From positions 186,001-250,000 of the forward strand of contig NZ_JAFKCT010000004.1 in assembly GCF_017254915.1 (NCBI RefSeq): DNA of 64,000 nt. The letters run 5' to 3'. This DNA is from Algoriphagus oliviformis (GTDB lineage: Bacteria; Bacteroidota; Bacteroidia; Cytophagales; Cyclobacteriaceae). Below the pieces are notes generated by a model, which was not told the DNA's origin, did no database searches, and was given only the letters and a program-made list of their open reading frames with translations. The translations under genes were made by a program, and so were the position numbers. The first letter of the stretch is position 1. Each line of letters starts with the position of its first letter. Below are positions 35,254 through 43,521 of this stretch, one piece after another.

Positions 35254-35335
35254 CGTCATTGCGAACGTAGTGAAGCAATCTCAAACAAGTGCGTTTAAAT
35301 GACAGTAAGATCGCTTCGTTGCACTCGCGATGACG
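35254..35335. repeat. Inverted repeat of the CGTCATTGCGA family
   Basis: 28-bp arms at 35254-35281 and 35308-35335 are imperfect inverted copies (CGTCATTGCGAACG and CGATGACG ends). It starts at the amidase stop codon. Half-copy at 22564. The rest of the gap to 35443 holds no gene. Confidence 0.85.
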
Positions 35336-35443
35336 GGGCGCAACCTCGCTTCAACTTGGCCTGACCACTCACAGGCCGAAGATTTGCTTAGCTAGTCAGA
35401 AATAGCCACTCAAATCCCAAACCAGTACCCCAGCTCTATCTCT

Positions 35444-37117
35444 ATGCGTTTCCAACATCAACTGCCCGTTTGGATCATCTGTCTACTCCTTTTTTTCGCT
35501 TCCTGTAAATCCCAAAAACCTACCATTGCCCAAAAGCCGCCCCTCACTCCACCGACGACGACAAAGCCGTCCACCACGACTCCTCCGGCTACCCAAACCA
35601 CCCCAAAAACCTCCGAGACCCTTCCCAAGACAACCCAGCCAGCTTTGGCACTGAAGCCGCTGAGCTACCAGATGCCGGACATTCCCCGGGAGTTTCGCGG
35701 CGTATGGATCGCTACCGTCGCCAACATCGACTGGCCGCTGTCTTCTACCGATCCCTGGGAAAAGCAGAAGAGCGAGTTTCGGGCGCTGCTGGACTACTAC
35801 AAAAACCACAACTTCAACGCCGTGATCGTGCAGGTGCGGACTGCCGGGGATGCCTTTTACCCCAGCAATCTGGCTCCCTGGTCCAAGTACCTGACCGGAA
35901 AGCAGGGAAAAGCCCCGGCCACTTCGGAAAATCCCCTGACCTGGATGATCAAGGAGGCGCACGACCGAGGCTTGGAGTTCCACGCCTGGCTCAATCCCTA
36001 CCGCGCCACCATGACGCTGAACACGGAGGAGCTGAGCCCCGAGCATGACTACAACAAGCACCGCAACTGGATGCTGAAGTATGGCAGCAAGTGGTACTAC
36101 GACCCTGCTTTGCCCGAAGTGAAAGCCCATCTCCTCGCCGTGATTGCCGAGATCGTGGACAATTATGATGTGGACGCCATACACTTTGACGACTACTTCT
36201 ACCCCTACCGGGAGCCCAAGCTGGAGTTTCCCGACCGAGCTTCTTACAACAAATACAAAAAGCCCGGCCAGTCCATCGACGACTGGAGAAGGCAGAATGT
36301 CAACGACCTGATCTTTGCCCTAAACGAAACCATCAAGAGCCGCAAGCCCTGGGTGCAGTTTGGAATCTCGCCTTTCGGAGTCTGGAGAAACCAGAGCAAA
36401 GACCCCAAAGGCTCTCCGACGCAAGCTGGCCAAACCAACTACGATGATCTCTACGCGGATGTGCTGCTCTGGATGAAAAACGGCTGGGTGGACTACATGC
36501 TGCCTCAGCTCTACTGGAGCATGGAGCACCGACTCGCCTCCTATCGCAAGCTCGCCGACTGGTGGTCCAACAACAGCTACAATACCAACGTCTACATCGG
36601 CAACGGCCCCTACAAGATCCGGGACGACTCCGACGCGGCTTGGCAAAACCCCTCGGAGCTCAATACGCAGGTCAACTACACCCGCACCCTACCCCAGATC
36701 CACGGAAACGCCTTTTTCTCCGCCAAATCCATCTATCAGAAAAATCGCGACATAGCCGATCTCCTCAAGCGGGAAGTCTACAACGAGCCTACCCTTCCGC
36801 CTTCTTTTGTCCCAAAAACTCCGGCGGTAATCGAAGTCCCCGTCGTCTTCGACGTGAAGACCAGCGCCGACAAAACCCAAATCAGCCTGGAAAAGCCCAT
36901 CGACCCAGCCATCCGCTACGCCATGGTGCAGGGAGGAAATGACCTCACGACGCTTCACGACGCAAGAATCCACACCGCTTGGGTAGGTGGATCAAGAGTG
37001 CGATATTTAGAAGTACCGAGTCTGAACACCGACTACCTGGCCATCCGCTGGATCGACCACTATGGCCGGATCGTGCAGACCCAGGTATTCCAAACCCCAA
37101 AAACCTCCCGCCCATGA
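35444..37117 (+). CDS. GHL10 (DUF187) family glycosidase, DigH/YngK-like lipoprotein
   Basis: 557 residues. Lipoprotein signal (PVWIICLLLFFASC), a Thr/Pro-rich linker (residues ~30-70), then the GHL10 domain beginning EFRGVWIATVANIDWP, with FHAWLNPYRA, DAIHFDDYFYPY and QLYWSMEH, followed by a C-terminal beta domain. The GHL10 enzyme DigH (YddW) of E. coli hydrolyses denuded peptidoglycan glycans. The amidase gene just upstream would supply such strands, supporting that role. The stop overlaps the GNAT start (ATGA), so they are co-translated. Confidence 0.85.
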   Translation: MRFQHQLPVWIICLLLFFASCKSQKPTIAQKPPLTPPTTTKPSTTTPPATQTTPKTSETLPKTTQPALALKPLSYQMPDIPREFRGVWIATVANIDWPLSSTDPWEKQKSEFRALLDYYKNHNFNAVIVQVRTAGDAFYPSNLAPWSKYLTGKQGKAPATSENPLTWMIKEAHDRGLEFHAWLNPYRATMTLNTEELSPEHDYNKHRNWMLKYGSKWYYDPALPEVKAHLLAVIAEIVDNYDVDAIHFDDYFYPYREPKLEFPDRASYNKYKKPGQSIDDWRRQNVNDLIFALNETIKSRKPWVQFGISPFGVWRNQSKDPKGSPTQAGQTNYDDLYADVLLWMKNGWVDYMLPQLYWSMEHRLASYRKLADWWSNNSYNTNVYIGNGPYKIRDDSDAAWQNPSELNTQVNYTRTLPQIHGNAFFSAKSIYQKNRDIADLLKREVYNEPTLPPSFVPKTPAVIEVPVVFDVKTSADKTQISLEKPIDPAIRYAMVQGGNDLTTLHDARIHTAWVGGSRVRYLEVPSLNTDYLAIRWIDHYGRIVQTQVFQTPKTSRP

Positions 37118-37593
37118 AAGACATGCTCGTTCGGCTGACAGAGCTCCCGGATAGCTCGAAATTGGAAAAGAAGCTCGCTGACAAGGAGCGGATCGTTTTC
37201 CGAAAAGCTATCGCCCCGGAAAAACACCTGGTCAGCGAATGGGTCATGGAAAACTTCGGAGCCTATTGGCAGTCCGAGGTAGAGGTATCTTTTTCCCGGC
37301 AGCCGGTCTCCTGTTGGATAGCCCAGCGGGGGAATGCCATTTTGGGCTTTGCCGTCTATGAGAGCACTGCACGCAATTTCTTTGGCCCCACCGGCACGCT
37401 GGAATCCGAACGTGGAAAAGGGATCGGAAAAGTCCTTTTGACCAAAGCCTTGGAGTCCATGCGGGAAATGGGCTATGCCTATGCCATCATCGGCGGCGTG
37501 GGCCCGGCCGAGTTCTATGAAAAAACCGTGGATGCCCGAGTCATCGAAGGCTCCGAAACCAGCATCTACCAAAACCTACTTAGAAAAAAATGA
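37114..37593 (+). CDS. GNAT family N-acetyltransferase in wall-turnover operon
   Basis: 159 residues; the start at 37114 overlaps the upstream stop by 4 bp and is preferred over the longer open frame from 36979. Motif A is LESERGKGIGKVLLTKALES; the end IIGGVGPAEFYEKTVDARVI is typical of GNATs. Its position between a GHL10 glycosidase and an AmpG-like transporter suggests an amino sugar or muropeptide substrate, but this is inference. The stop overlaps the next ATG. Confidence 0.88.
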   Translation: MKDMLVRLTELPDSSKLEKKLADKERIVFRKAIAPEKHLVSEWVMENFGAYWQSEVEVSFSRQPVSCWIAQRGNAILGFAVYESTARNFFGPTGTLESERGKGIGKVLLTKALESMREMGYAYAIIGGVGPAEFYEKTVDARVIEGSETSIYQNLLRKK

Positions 37594-38852
37594 CCCAAAA
37601 CAACCCGAAAAGCCCCTGGTTTTGGGTTCCCTCCCTGTACCTGACCGAGTCCATGCCCTACGTGGTCATCATCACCGTCTCGGTGATCATGTACAAAAAC
37701 CTGGGCATCTCCAATGCCGACATCGGGCTTTACACCTCTTTCCTCTACCTTCCTTGGGTGATCAAGCCCATCTGGAGTCCCATTTTGGAGCTGTTTGGCA
37801 GCAAGAAAAAATGGTTTCTCAGCATGCAATTGATCCTTTCCCTGGTCTTTCTTGGGGTAGGGCTGACGACCGGAACGGAGCAGTTTTTCACCGTCACGCT
37901 GGCCTTCTTCTGGATGGGAGCCTTTGCTTCCGCCACCAACGACATCGCTTCCGATGGGCTGTACCTGATCGCCTTGAAGCCGGAGCAGCAGAGTTTCTTT
38001 GTAGGCCTGAGAAGTACCTTCTATCGGGTCGGGATGATCACGGGACAAGGGCTGATCGTGATTTTGGCTGGCTACATGGAGCAAAAATACGGCAATCCAG
38101 CCCAAGCTTGGTCCTATACCATGATCGGCGTGGCTGGCTTGATGTTGGTCTTGACCGGGCTCAACTATCTGGCGACTCCGAATATTTTGGAGAAAACAGG
38201 TTCCAAAGAAGAGCAGCCCAGTTTTGGGAAGGTGTTTTCTACCTTTTTCACCAAGAAAAACATCGGGCTCTCCCTGGCCTTCGTCCTGCTGTACCGCTTG
38301 GGAGAATCCCAACTGGTGAAGATGGCCTCGCCCTTTTTCCTGGACACCCGGGAAGCAGGGGGCCTGGGGTTGAGCACGACGGAGGTTGGATTTATCTACG
38401 GTACCCTTGGAGTCATTGCCCTATTGATTGGGGGAATTCTGGGAGGGGTCGTCATCTCCCGGGACGGGCTCGGGCGCTGGATGATACCCATGGCTTTCGC
38501 GATCAACGCCCCGAACATCGGCTACGTGCTCCTCTCTTGGTCTCAGCCGGAAAGCATTGCTTTTGCCTCCACGGTGGTAGTGATCGAGCAGTTTGGCTAT
38601 GGATTTGGCTTTGCGGCCTTCATGGTTTTTCTGATCTATCTGGCCGAAGGCTTGTACAAAACCGCCCACTATGCGCTGGCGACGGGCTTCATGGCGATGG
38701 GGATGATGCTTCCCGGCATGCTGAGCGGCTATATGCAGCAGTGGCTGGGCTATCCCGGATTCTTCGTTTGGGTGGTGCTGGCCACGATTCCCGGATTCGC
38801 CATGGCGTACTGGGTGAAGTATCCGAGGGAGTTTGGGAAGAAAGCATCTTGA
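37590..38852 (+). CDS. MFS transporter, AmpG-like
   Basis: 420 residues and about 12 membrane helices. The N-terminal YTSFLYLPWVIKPIWSPILE is the AmpG-type signature loop, followed by a conserved cytoplasmic loop (~195-230) and late YLAEGLYKTAHYALATGF. AmpG imports anhydromuropeptides or wall saccharides in proteobacteria, and in Bacteroidota AmpG relatives serve MurNAc-containing sugars. Start overlaps the GNAT stop, so the GHL10-GNAT-MFS genes form a tight operon. Confidence 0.85.
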   Translation: MTQNNPKSPWFWVPSLYLTESMPYVVIITVSVIMYKNLGISNADIGLYTSFLYLPWVIKPIWSPILELFGSKKKWFLSMQLILSLVFLGVGLTTGTEQFFTVTLAFFWMGAFASATNDIASDGLYLIALKPEQQSFFVGLRSTFYRVGMITGQGLIVILAGYMEQKYGNPAQAWSYTMIGVAGLMLVLTGLNYLATPNILEKTGSKEEQPSFGKVFSTFFTKKNIGLSLAFVLLYRLGESQLVKMASPFFLDTREAGGLGLSTTEVGFIYGTLGVIALLIGGILGGVVISRDGLGRWMIPMAFAINAPNIGYVLLSWSQPESIAFASTVVVIEQFGYGFGFAAFMVFLIYLAEGLYKTAHYALATGFMAMGMMLPGMLSGYMQQWLGYPGFFVWVVLATIPGFAMAYWVKYPREFGKKAS

Positions 38853-39207
38853 TTTACGATTTACGAAATACGATTTACGAGGGGATGGGTAGTATTGAGA
38901 CATCTTTCCAACTTTAAAGCCTTGATTTTGCCAGCGTAGCACCAAATTTCAATCGGATAGGCGCGGTGGGAGGATTTGCCAGCGAGCCAGCGTTCGGCCT
39001 TGTGCGGTGGGAGCTTTGGCAAATCTTGACCTTTTGGTTCTTTTGGGTCAAGCCAAAAGAACTTTGAAAAAGATGAGCATAAATCAATTTGAAAAGATCG
39101 TTAGTTGATCGCAAGTAACATTTCACGCTACCGGAAAATTAAAGTAAGACCCCAATCACGCAAAATGACCTCGACTCCGCTCGGCCTGACACCAACTAAA
39201 TCTTCCA
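38853..39207. repeat. Intergenic stretch of mixed repeats
   Basis: No gene. 38850-38880 has ACGATTTACGAAATACG repeats. 38970-39065 contains GGTGGGAG direct repeats, TTTGCCA/TGGCAAA and CCTTTTGGTTCTTTTGGG words; 39165-39190 holds a half-copy of the GACTCCGCTCGGC-type repeat. Confidence 0.5.
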
Positions 39208-40701
39208 ATGAACACCTCCCAAAAAACAGCCCAAATCTTCTCTCCTGCCGCATTTATCCACGACACGGAGGAAAATTACCAGGCCATGGAGCGCATGATC
39301 GTGGAGCAGGAAATCGGCGGGTTGACCTTTTTCCACAGCCGCCACTCCGCCGCAGCCAACTTTGAGAAGCGGGCGGAAAGCCTGAATACTTCCGGGACTT
39401 TTGAAAAACTCATCGGACTCATCAACCGCTACCAAGCGGCATCCAAAGTTCCTTTGCTGATCAGCATCGACGGGGAATACGGTCTTGCAATGCGCGTAGA
39501 AGACACCCCGCAATACCCTTTTGCCATTACGCTGGGCGCGCTGAAAACCGATGCCAAGGTCTATGTGGAAGAGGTGAGCTACCGCATGGGCATGGACATG
39601 AAGCGTTCCGGAATCCATCTCAATCTCGCCCCCTGCGCCGACGTCAATACCAACCCAGAGAATCCGGTAATCGGATACCGTTCTTTTGGAAACGACACCA
39701 AAAAAGTGGCTGAATTGGCTTTGGCAGCCTACCAAGGCATGAGCAAAGCGGGAATCGGAGCCTGCCTGAAGCACTTCCCGGGACATGGAGATACCGCGAC
39801 AGACTCGCATTTGGGTTTGCCGATTTTGCACAAAAGCAAAGAAGAGCTCCAGGCGGAAGAGCTTTTTCCTTTCCAATATGGGATCGACAGAGGAGTGAAA
39901 TTGATTATGGTGGGACATCTGGCGGTTCCTGCCCTGACTGGAGGAAAAGATATCCCTGCCAGCATCAGCCGAGAACTGATTACTGGATTGCTGAAGGAAG
40001 AAATGGGCTTCGAAGGCCTGGTGATCTCCGATGCGCTCAACATGAAGGCTGTCGCCAACCTTTTCCCCGAACCCGGCGAACTCGAATGGCAAGCCTTCCA
40101 AGCCGGAAATGACATCCTTTGTTTTTCCGATCATGTGAAGGAGGGCATCCAAAAAATCTCCGAAAAAGCCAGCGAGGACCAGATCGACACTGCCTTCCAA
40201 AAGATCATGGAGCTTAAGGCCCGACTGGGCGTGATGGAGTCCAAAAAGGTGGAAGTCCCAGTTTTCGATTGGGAAAGCCATTCCAAGTTCCAACGAACTT
40301 TGGCAGAGAACTATGTACAAGTCCACTCCGGAAAATTAATCAAGGAAGAATTGAGGGCTTTGGCCGAAGAAGGCAAACTGGGCTATCGGGAGTTTTTCAG
40401 CAAAGAAAAAAGCCACTTCGCAGAGCTGCTGAATCTGCCTCCAGCTGAAGCCGCTAGTAAGCAGATAATAGCTGTTTTTGTGCCCAGCCACAAGCCACTG
40501 AATCAGTTTGGAATGAACCGAGAGACCTTGGAAGAAATTCAAAATCTGGCTAAATCCAGACCCAGCATCCTCGTCCACTTCGGCAATCCACTTGCGCTAA
40601 AGCATCTGGGTGATTTGGAGAACTTCGAAGCCGTGATTTGTGGATATCAGGGATTTCAGGAGGTGCAGGAGGCCGTGGCAAAAACCCTCCAAGGGCTTTG
40701 A
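39208..40701 (+). CDS. GH3 beta-N-acetylhexosaminidase, NagZ-like
   Basis: 497 residues with no signal peptide, hence cytoplasmic. The NagZ signature KHFPGHGDTATDSH is intact (His-Asp pair used as acid/base), with ISIDGEYG and nucleophile region LVISDALNMKAV. It removes GlcNAc from muropeptides or GlcNAc-MurNAc, fitting the AmpG-like importer upstream. A C-terminal ~150-residue extension resembles the second GH3 domain. The last codons and the TGA lie inside a REP hairpin (40683-40716), so the tail AKTLQGL is partly repeat-derived. Confidence 0.9.
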   Translation: MNTSQKTAQIFSPAAFIHDTEENYQAMERMIVEQEIGGLTFFHSRHSAAANFEKRAESLNTSGTFEKLIGLINRYQAASKVPLLISIDGEYGLAMRVEDTPQYPFAITLGALKTDAKVYVEEVSYRMGMDMKRSGIHLNLAPCADVNTNPENPVIGYRSFGNDTKKVAELALAAYQGMSKAGIGACLKHFPGHGDTATDSHLGLPILHKSKEELQAEELFPFQYGIDRGVKLIMVGHLAVPALTGGKDIPASISRELITGLLKEEMGFEGLVISDALNMKAVANLFPEPGELEWQAFQAGNDILCFSDHVKEGIQKISEKASEDQIDTAFQKIMELKARLGVMESKKVEVPVFDWESHSKFQRTLAENYVQVHSGKLIKEELRALAEEGKLGYREFFSKEKSHFAELLNLPPAEAASKQIIAVFVPSHKPLNQFGMNRETLEEIQNLAKSRPSILVHFGNPLALKHLGDLENFEAVICGYQGFQEVQEAVAKTLQGL

Positions 40702-40716
40702 GTCCCTTGGAGGGTT
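40683..40716. repeat. REP hairpin 1
   Basis: AACCCTCCAAGGG / CCCTTGGAGGGTT perfect arms with an 8-nt loop containing the GH3 stop codon. Confidence 0.95.
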
Positions 40717-40774
40717 AGGGAATTTACCTAGAAATGATTTCTCTTTCCAGGAGGTCGAAGCTGCCCTTTTGACG

Positions 40775-40808
40775 AACCCTCCAAGGGGTTTTTAACCCTT
40801 GGAGGGTG
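40775..40808. repeat. REP hairpin 2
   Basis: AACCCTCCAAGGGGTT and AACCCTTGGAGGGT arms, one bulge. Preceded by CTCTTTCCAGGAGGTCGAAG and CCCTTTTGACG, which recur at 41548-41583. Confidence 0.9.
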
Positions 40809-40823
40809 GACACAAGCTGCAGA

Positions 40824-40857
40824 AACCCTCCAAGGGCTTTTGGCCCCTTGGAGGGTT
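40824..40857. repeat. REP hairpin 3
   Basis: AACCCTCCAAGGG / CCCTTGGAGGGTT with loop CTTTTGGC. Confidence 0.95.
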
Positions 40858-40915
40858 GGAATATTTAGCCAGTTTTCTTTCCTTTTTTCAGTAAATTAAA
40901 GACGACTTTTCAGCT

Positions 40916-41479
40916 ATGCCTACTCCAAAGGACCAATTTGAACCGGGTACTTTTTACCATGTTTGGACTCATGCAAATGGGCTTGACAACTTGTTTCGGG
41001 AGGAAGAGAACTACCTGTTTTTCCTTTCGAAATACGCGATCCATATCCAGCCAGTGGCAAAAACCTTTGCCTATTGTTTGATGCCCAACCATTTCCACGT
41101 GATGATTCAAATGAGGGAAGATCTGGTAAAAAACCCAAGTCAAGCTTTCTCCAATTTTCTAAACTCTTATACTCAAGCTTTCAACAAAAAGTACCAGAGA
41201 AAGGGAAGTCTCTTTGTCCCGAATATCAAACGAAGAAAAATCGAGGGCGACAGCTATTTCACGAGGTGCATTACCTATATCCATCAAAACCCTGCTCACC
41301 ACGGATTTGTGAAAGATTTCAGGGATTGGAAATTCAGTTCTTGGAAGTCTTTGATCTCGACATCGCAGACAAAACTTGAAAAGCAGGCTGTTTTGGACTG
41401 GTTTGGCGGGCTAGCCGGTTTTATAAAAGATCATGAATTGGAATACAATCCTGAAAACGAGTGGCTTTTTGGAAAATAG
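40916..41479 (+). CDS. REP-associated tyrosine transposase (RAYT, Y1/IS200-like)
   Basis: 187 residues. The start FEPGTFYHVWTHANG and the HUH motif in CLMPNHFHVMIQM mark the Y1-transposase fold; the catalytic Tyr would lie in TRCITYIHQNP. No IS ends are seen. Instead the gene sits between three REP hairpins upstream and one and a half downstream, the classical REPtron arrangement in which a single-copy RAYT acts on non-autonomous REPs. It is probably responsible for spreading the AACCCTCCAAGGG family. Apparently intact. Confidence 0.9.
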   Translation: MPTPKDQFEPGTFYHVWTHANGLDNLFREEENYLFFLSKYAIHIQPVAKTFAYCLMPNHFHVMIQMREDLVKNPSQAFSNFLNSYTQAFNKKYQRKGSLFVPNIKRRKIEGDSYFTRCITYIHQNPAHHGFVKDFRDWKFSSWKSLISTSQTKLEKQAVLDWFGGLAGFIKDHELEYNPENEWLFGK

Positions 41480-41491
41480 GACTTTGCAGAA

Positions 41492-41525
41492 AACCCTCCA
41501 AGGGCTTTGAGTCCCTTGGAGGGTT
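41492..41525. repeat. REP hairpin 4
   Basis: AACCCTCCAAGGG / CCCTTGGAGGGTT with loop CTTTGAGT, same loop as hairpin 1, 12 bp after the RAYT stop. Confidence 0.95.
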
Positions 41526-41583
41526 GGAGAATGTAGCCAGAACCGATTCCTCTTTCCAGTGGGTTGGAGTTGACCTTTTGACG

Positions 41584-41596
41584 AACCCTCCAAGAG
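41584..41596. repeat. Half REP 5
   Basis: AACCCTCCAAGAG single arm after CCTTTTGACG; the second arm is missing. Confidence 0.7.
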
Positions 41597-41670
41597 CATC
41601 TTCCGGCGGCAGTCTCCCAAAACCTCCCGGTTTCTTTTCATTCCCCGTCTGCCTTCCCTACCTTGGATGA

Positions 41671-42714
41671 ATGACAAAAAGCAAAACCAAGCGATTTTTT
41701 CAGATTGCGATGCCTTTGGCAGGCTTGATCAGCCTGATTGTTTTTCCGCCCTGGAACCTGGTCAAAGCCTGGATCATGCCATTGCCCGAGACGGTGCAGG
41801 AGCAGGTAGACGAGGCGATTTCCTACGGCATTGATGGGATGATCGTCTATGTGGACCAAAGGGGAAAGGAACCCGCCCTCTATGCCGCAGGTTGGAAAAA
41901 CCGGGAAAACCAAATCCCTGCCGACCCGCATTCCCTTTTCAAAATCGCCAGCATCAGCAAGCTCTACATCGCCGTGGCAGTGGCAAAACTAACCCAAGCA
42001 GGCACGCTTTCCCTGGACAAAAGCCTGGCGGAGTACCTTCCGGAATTTGCGGACAAGATCGAAAACTCGGCCCAAATCACCCTTCTCATGCTGGTGCGGC
42101 ATCGGAGTGGCATCCCCGACTACACCTACCATGCAGACTATCCCTGGGACGACCCCTTCAAGAAGACCGCCGAAACCTACCAGCTGGTATTCGGTCAGCC
42201 GGCGGATTTTGCCCCGGACAAGAAGTACGCCTACTCCAATACCAACTACCTGCTGATCGGGGACATTCTGGACAGGACGCTCGGCTACAGCCATCATCGC
42301 TATATCCGCGAGGAGATCTTGGCCCCTATGGGACTCACCCACACGTACAGCCTGATGAGCGAGATCAACGCCGAGGAACTGATGAGCGGGTATTTTGTCG
42401 GCTATGAGCCCGATATCAAGGGCAATGACTTCATCCAGCCGGGTGGCTCCATGATTTCCACGGCAGAGGAAGTGGGCATCTTCATCCGCGCCTTGAACGA
42501 CGGCTCTTTGCTCAGCGAGGAGGAACAAGCGATCTACTCTTCCATTTACGAATACGGGCATACGGGCTTGCTTCCCGGCTATCAGAGCCATGCCTTTTAC
42601 CATCCCGATATCGATGCCGTGGTCGTGCAGTTTGTCAATACCAGCGGAGGGACGATGTGGAACGTGTCAGAGATCTTTTACAACCGGATCGTGAAGATCC
42701 TCCGGAAAGGCTAA
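41671..42714 (+). CDS. Serine hydrolase, class C beta-lactamase/DD-peptidase-like
   Basis: 347 residues. An N-terminal membrane segment (FFQIAMPLAGLISLIVF) anchors a beta-lactamase-family domain with SxxK (SISK in KIASISKLY), YSN (YSNTNYLL) and HTG (YGHTGLLPGY) motifs, all intact. Such proteins may be D-aminopeptidases, esterases or carboxypeptidases; with a wall-turnover block upstream, a wall-related role is possible but not shown. Separated from that block by the RAYT/REP cluster. Confidence 0.88.
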   Translation: MTKSKTKRFFQIAMPLAGLISLIVFPPWNLVKAWIMPLPETVQEQVDEAISYGIDGMIVYVDQRGKEPALYAAGWKNRENQIPADPHSLFKIASISKLYIAVAVAKLTQAGTLSLDKSLAEYLPEFADKIENSAQITLLMLVRHRSGIPDYTYHADYPWDDPFKKTAETYQLVFGQPADFAPDKKYAYSNTNYLLIGDILDRTLGYSHHRYIREEILAPMGLTHTYSLMSEINAEELMSGYFVGYEPDIKGNDFIQPGGSMISTAEEVGIFIRALNDGSLLSEEEQAIYSSIYEYGHTGLLPGYQSHAFYHPDIDAVVVQFVNTSGGTMWNVSEIFYNRIVKILRKG

Positions 42715-42790
42715 GGCGAGATGCCACCCCAAACCAAAATTGCTTATTTCATCCAGCATCGATAATTTGAGCTTATCAAACCCAAGCACC

Positions 42791-43153
42791 ATGAAGCCCA
42801 GTGATACCCACAATGAGAGGATGGCCTCGATGACTTTCTCCTCCGTCTATCCGCACTATGTGACCAAAGTGGAGAAAAAAGGCCGAAGCAAGGAAGAACT
42901 GCATGAGGTCATCACTTGGCTTACGGGTTTTGACGAAGAGAAGATCCATCAGCTGATCGCGGAAAAAGCCACCTTTGCGTCATTTTTTGGGCAAGCGCAA
43001 CTCCATCCCAACGCACACCTGATCACAGGCATGATCTGCGGCTATCGCATCGAGGACATAGACAATCCCCTCACCCAGCAAGTCCGCTACCTCGACAAAC
43101 TCGTTGACGAACTGGCCAAAGGCCGAAAGATGGAAAAGATCCTGAGGAGTTAG
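42791..43153 (+). CDS. DUF2200 domain protein
   Basis: 120 residues from the Met at 42791 (the open frame from 42740 has no support). Recognised by ERMASMTFSSVYPHYVTKVE and KKGRSKEELHEVITWLTGF, the conserved DUF2200 pattern, and the ending RYLDKLVDELAKGRKMEKIL. Cytosolic; function unknown. Confidence 0.88.
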   Translation: MKPSDTHNERMASMTFSSVYPHYVTKVEKKGRSKEELHEVITWLTGFDEEKIHQLIAEKATFASFFGQAQLHPNAHLITGMICGYRIEDIDNPLTQQVRYLDKLVDELAKGRKMEKILRS

Positions 43154-43163
43154 CAAAACAAAA

Positions 43164-43212
43164 GTTCTCTATTTGGGAATTTTTGATTTAGCTTTGTTCC
43201 CATATCGAGAAC
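43164..43212 (+). promoter_or_regulatory. higBA promoter with palindromic operator
   Basis: GTTCTCTATTTGGGAA (43164-43179) and TTCCCATATCGAGAAC (43197-43212) are inverted repeats matching at 14 of 16 positions. They bracket TAGCTTTG (43189-43196), an exact TAnnTTTG -7 element, and end one base before the toxin ATG. HigA binding here would block transcription. Confidence 0.8.
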
Positions 43213-43213
43213 C

Positions 43214-43510
43214 ATGAAGCGGATTATTGCGAAAAGTACTCTTCGCCAATTTTGGGAAAGACATCCTGATTCGGAGCAATACCTCAAAACCTGGTATGAA
43301 ACCGCCATGAATTCCTATTGGAAGTCGCCAAGAGACGTAAAAAAAAGCTATGCAAACGCGAGTATCCTAAAAGACGGCCGGATCGTCTTCAATATCAGGG
43401 GCAATTCCTACCGGCTGATCGTGAAGTTCAATTTCGAGCACCAGGTCGCATTCATCCGGTTTATCGGAACCCACTCGGAATACAACCAAATTGACGCAAA
43501 CAGCATTTAG
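43214..43510 (+). CDS. higB: HigB-type mRNA interferase toxin
   Basis: 98 residues, RelE-like fold of the HigB_toxin family: early LRQFWERHPDSEQYLKTWYE, central YANASILKDGRIVFNIRGN and terminal VAFIRFIGTHSEYNQIDA. A ribosome-dependent mRNA nuclease in characterised members. Toxin gene first, antitoxin 11 bp downstream, as in the HigBA system. Apparently intact. Confidence 0.93.
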   Translation: MKRIIAKSTLRQFWERHPDSEQYLKTWYETAMNSYWKSPRDVKKSYANASILKDGRIVFNIRGNSYRLIVKFNFEHQVAFIRFIGTHSEYNQIDANSI

Positions 43511-43521
43511 AACAGGTCAGC

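Noticed and set aside
36979..37113. N-terminal extension of the GNAT gene
   Set aside because: It overlaps the end of the GHL10 gene in another frame and has no GNAT resemblance; the ATGA-overlapping start at 37114 is better.
40916..41479. Full IS200/IS605 insertion sequence
   Set aside because: No accessory TnpB gene and no left/right end structures unique to one copy; the surrounding hairpins are multi-copy REPs, fitting a RAYT.
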